From an uncultured Methylococcaceae bacterium (GTDB lineage: Bacteria; Pseudomonadota; Gammaproteobacteria; Methylococcales; Methylococcaceae): a stretch of 6,508 nucleotides of DNA. Positions 6,333 through 6,508 of this stretch are shown here, in pieces. A program made the translations under genes and the position numbers. Position 1 is the stretch's first letter, and each line of letters starts with the position of its first letter. The notes beneath the pieces were generated by a model. It did no database searches. It was not told where the DNA came from and was given only the letters and a program-made list of their open reading frames with translations. Where the stretch lies: the NCBI GenBank assembly GCA_903910005.1, contig CAIVXW010000155.1, positions 1 through 6,508 on the forward strand, written 5' to 3'.

Positions 6333-6508
6333 AAAACGCTATCTGGCTTGTCGGCCTTGGCAACGGTACTGTCCTGGGTGAGCTTTGGCACCGCGTGCCG
6401 CAACAATCCGTACACCCGACATTCTGCCCCCCAGTCGTCTAAAATGCGTCTTTCCTGAAAACTCACCACCACGCCTGCAAGTTGTCCCAGCCAAGTGAAA
6501 AAACTGAC
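6326..6508 (-). CDS. 3' end of an unrecognised open frame, possibly a transposase C-terminus
   Basis: A frame open from the right edge for 60 codons ends at TAG (6328-6326). Its peptide, beginning VSFFTWLGQLAGVVVSFQER and ending KADKPDSVLC, is balanced in composition and contains Trp, Cys and Tyr residues, so it looks like real coding sequence rather than an antisense artefact. The other two minus-strand frames here give either early stops or Arg/Gly-rich peptide. I do not recognise the family. The position next to a group II intron fragment, and the short polar tail after a helical segment, make a transposase or other mobile-element protein plausible, but this is inference. The 5' part is outside the window. 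The stop overlaps the start of the reverse-transcriptase remnant by a few bases in a different frame. Confidence 0.4.
   Translation of the reverse strand, partial: VSFFTWLGQLAGVVVSFQERRILDDWGAECRVYGLLRHAVPKLTQDSTVAKADKPDSVLC

Noticed and set aside
1..6508. CRISPR array, tRNA/rRNA genes or a defence system
   Set aside because: No regularly spaced direct repeats, cloverleaf-like sequence, rRNA signature, or nuclease or helicase motifs were seen. The lone RT fragment lacks the catalytic YADD motif and carries the group II intron signature, so it is not a retron or DRT system.

Overview
The window looks like chromosomal DNA of a Gram-negative, Proteobacteria-type bacterium, probably gammaproteobacterial. 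The grounds are a signal-peptide-bearing outer-membrane barrel of the alginate-export type, an exported multihaem c-type cytochrome, an inner-membrane peptide-type ABC permease pair, and moderately GC-rich coding sequence. The genus cannot be named from sequence alone. About 85% of the window is coding, and most genes lie on the minus strand.

Layout from left to right. (1) Positions 1-1147, minus: an adenylate-forming enzyme (AMP-binding, acyl-CoA-ligase-like) whose C-terminus runs off the left edge. It has no stop codon inside the window. (2) Positions 1179-2699, minus: an alginate-export-family outer-membrane beta-barrel, 31 nt upstream of the ligase and co-directional, so probably one transcription unit. 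(3) Positions 2700-3024: a divergent intergenic region with a plausible minus-strand promoter. (4) Positions 3025-3795, plus: an exported tri-haem c-type cytochrome (CQSCH, CETCH, CAACH) of no recognised subfamily. It converges with (5) positions 3815-5152, minus: a DppC/OppC-type permease with an unusually long N-terminal extension, and (6) positions 5160-6137, minus: its DppB/OppB-type partner. The two permease genes are 7 nt apart and must be co-translated. (7) Positions 6150-6508, minus: a scar of mobile DNA. It holds a short fragment of a group II intron reverse transcriptase/maturase (the GTPQG...SPLLANIYLH block), whose stop codon lies inside the oppB ribosome-binding site, and the 3' end of another, unrecognised frame that enters from the right edge.

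How the parts work together. The permease pair would form the membrane channel of a peptide, nickel or oligopeptide-type importer. No binding protein or ATPase is visible: the downstream side is closed by the convergent cytochrome and the upstream side is occupied by the mobile-element scar. The barrel and the ligase could form an uptake-and-activation pair, with the barrel passing an organic acid or other small anionic compound across the outer membrane and the ligase adenylating a carboxylate, but this is inference from adjacency. I found no CRISPR array, tRNA, rRNA or defence system. The less ordinary items are the mobile scar abutting oppB, the enlarged DppC-type permease, and the unclassified tri-haem cytochrome.
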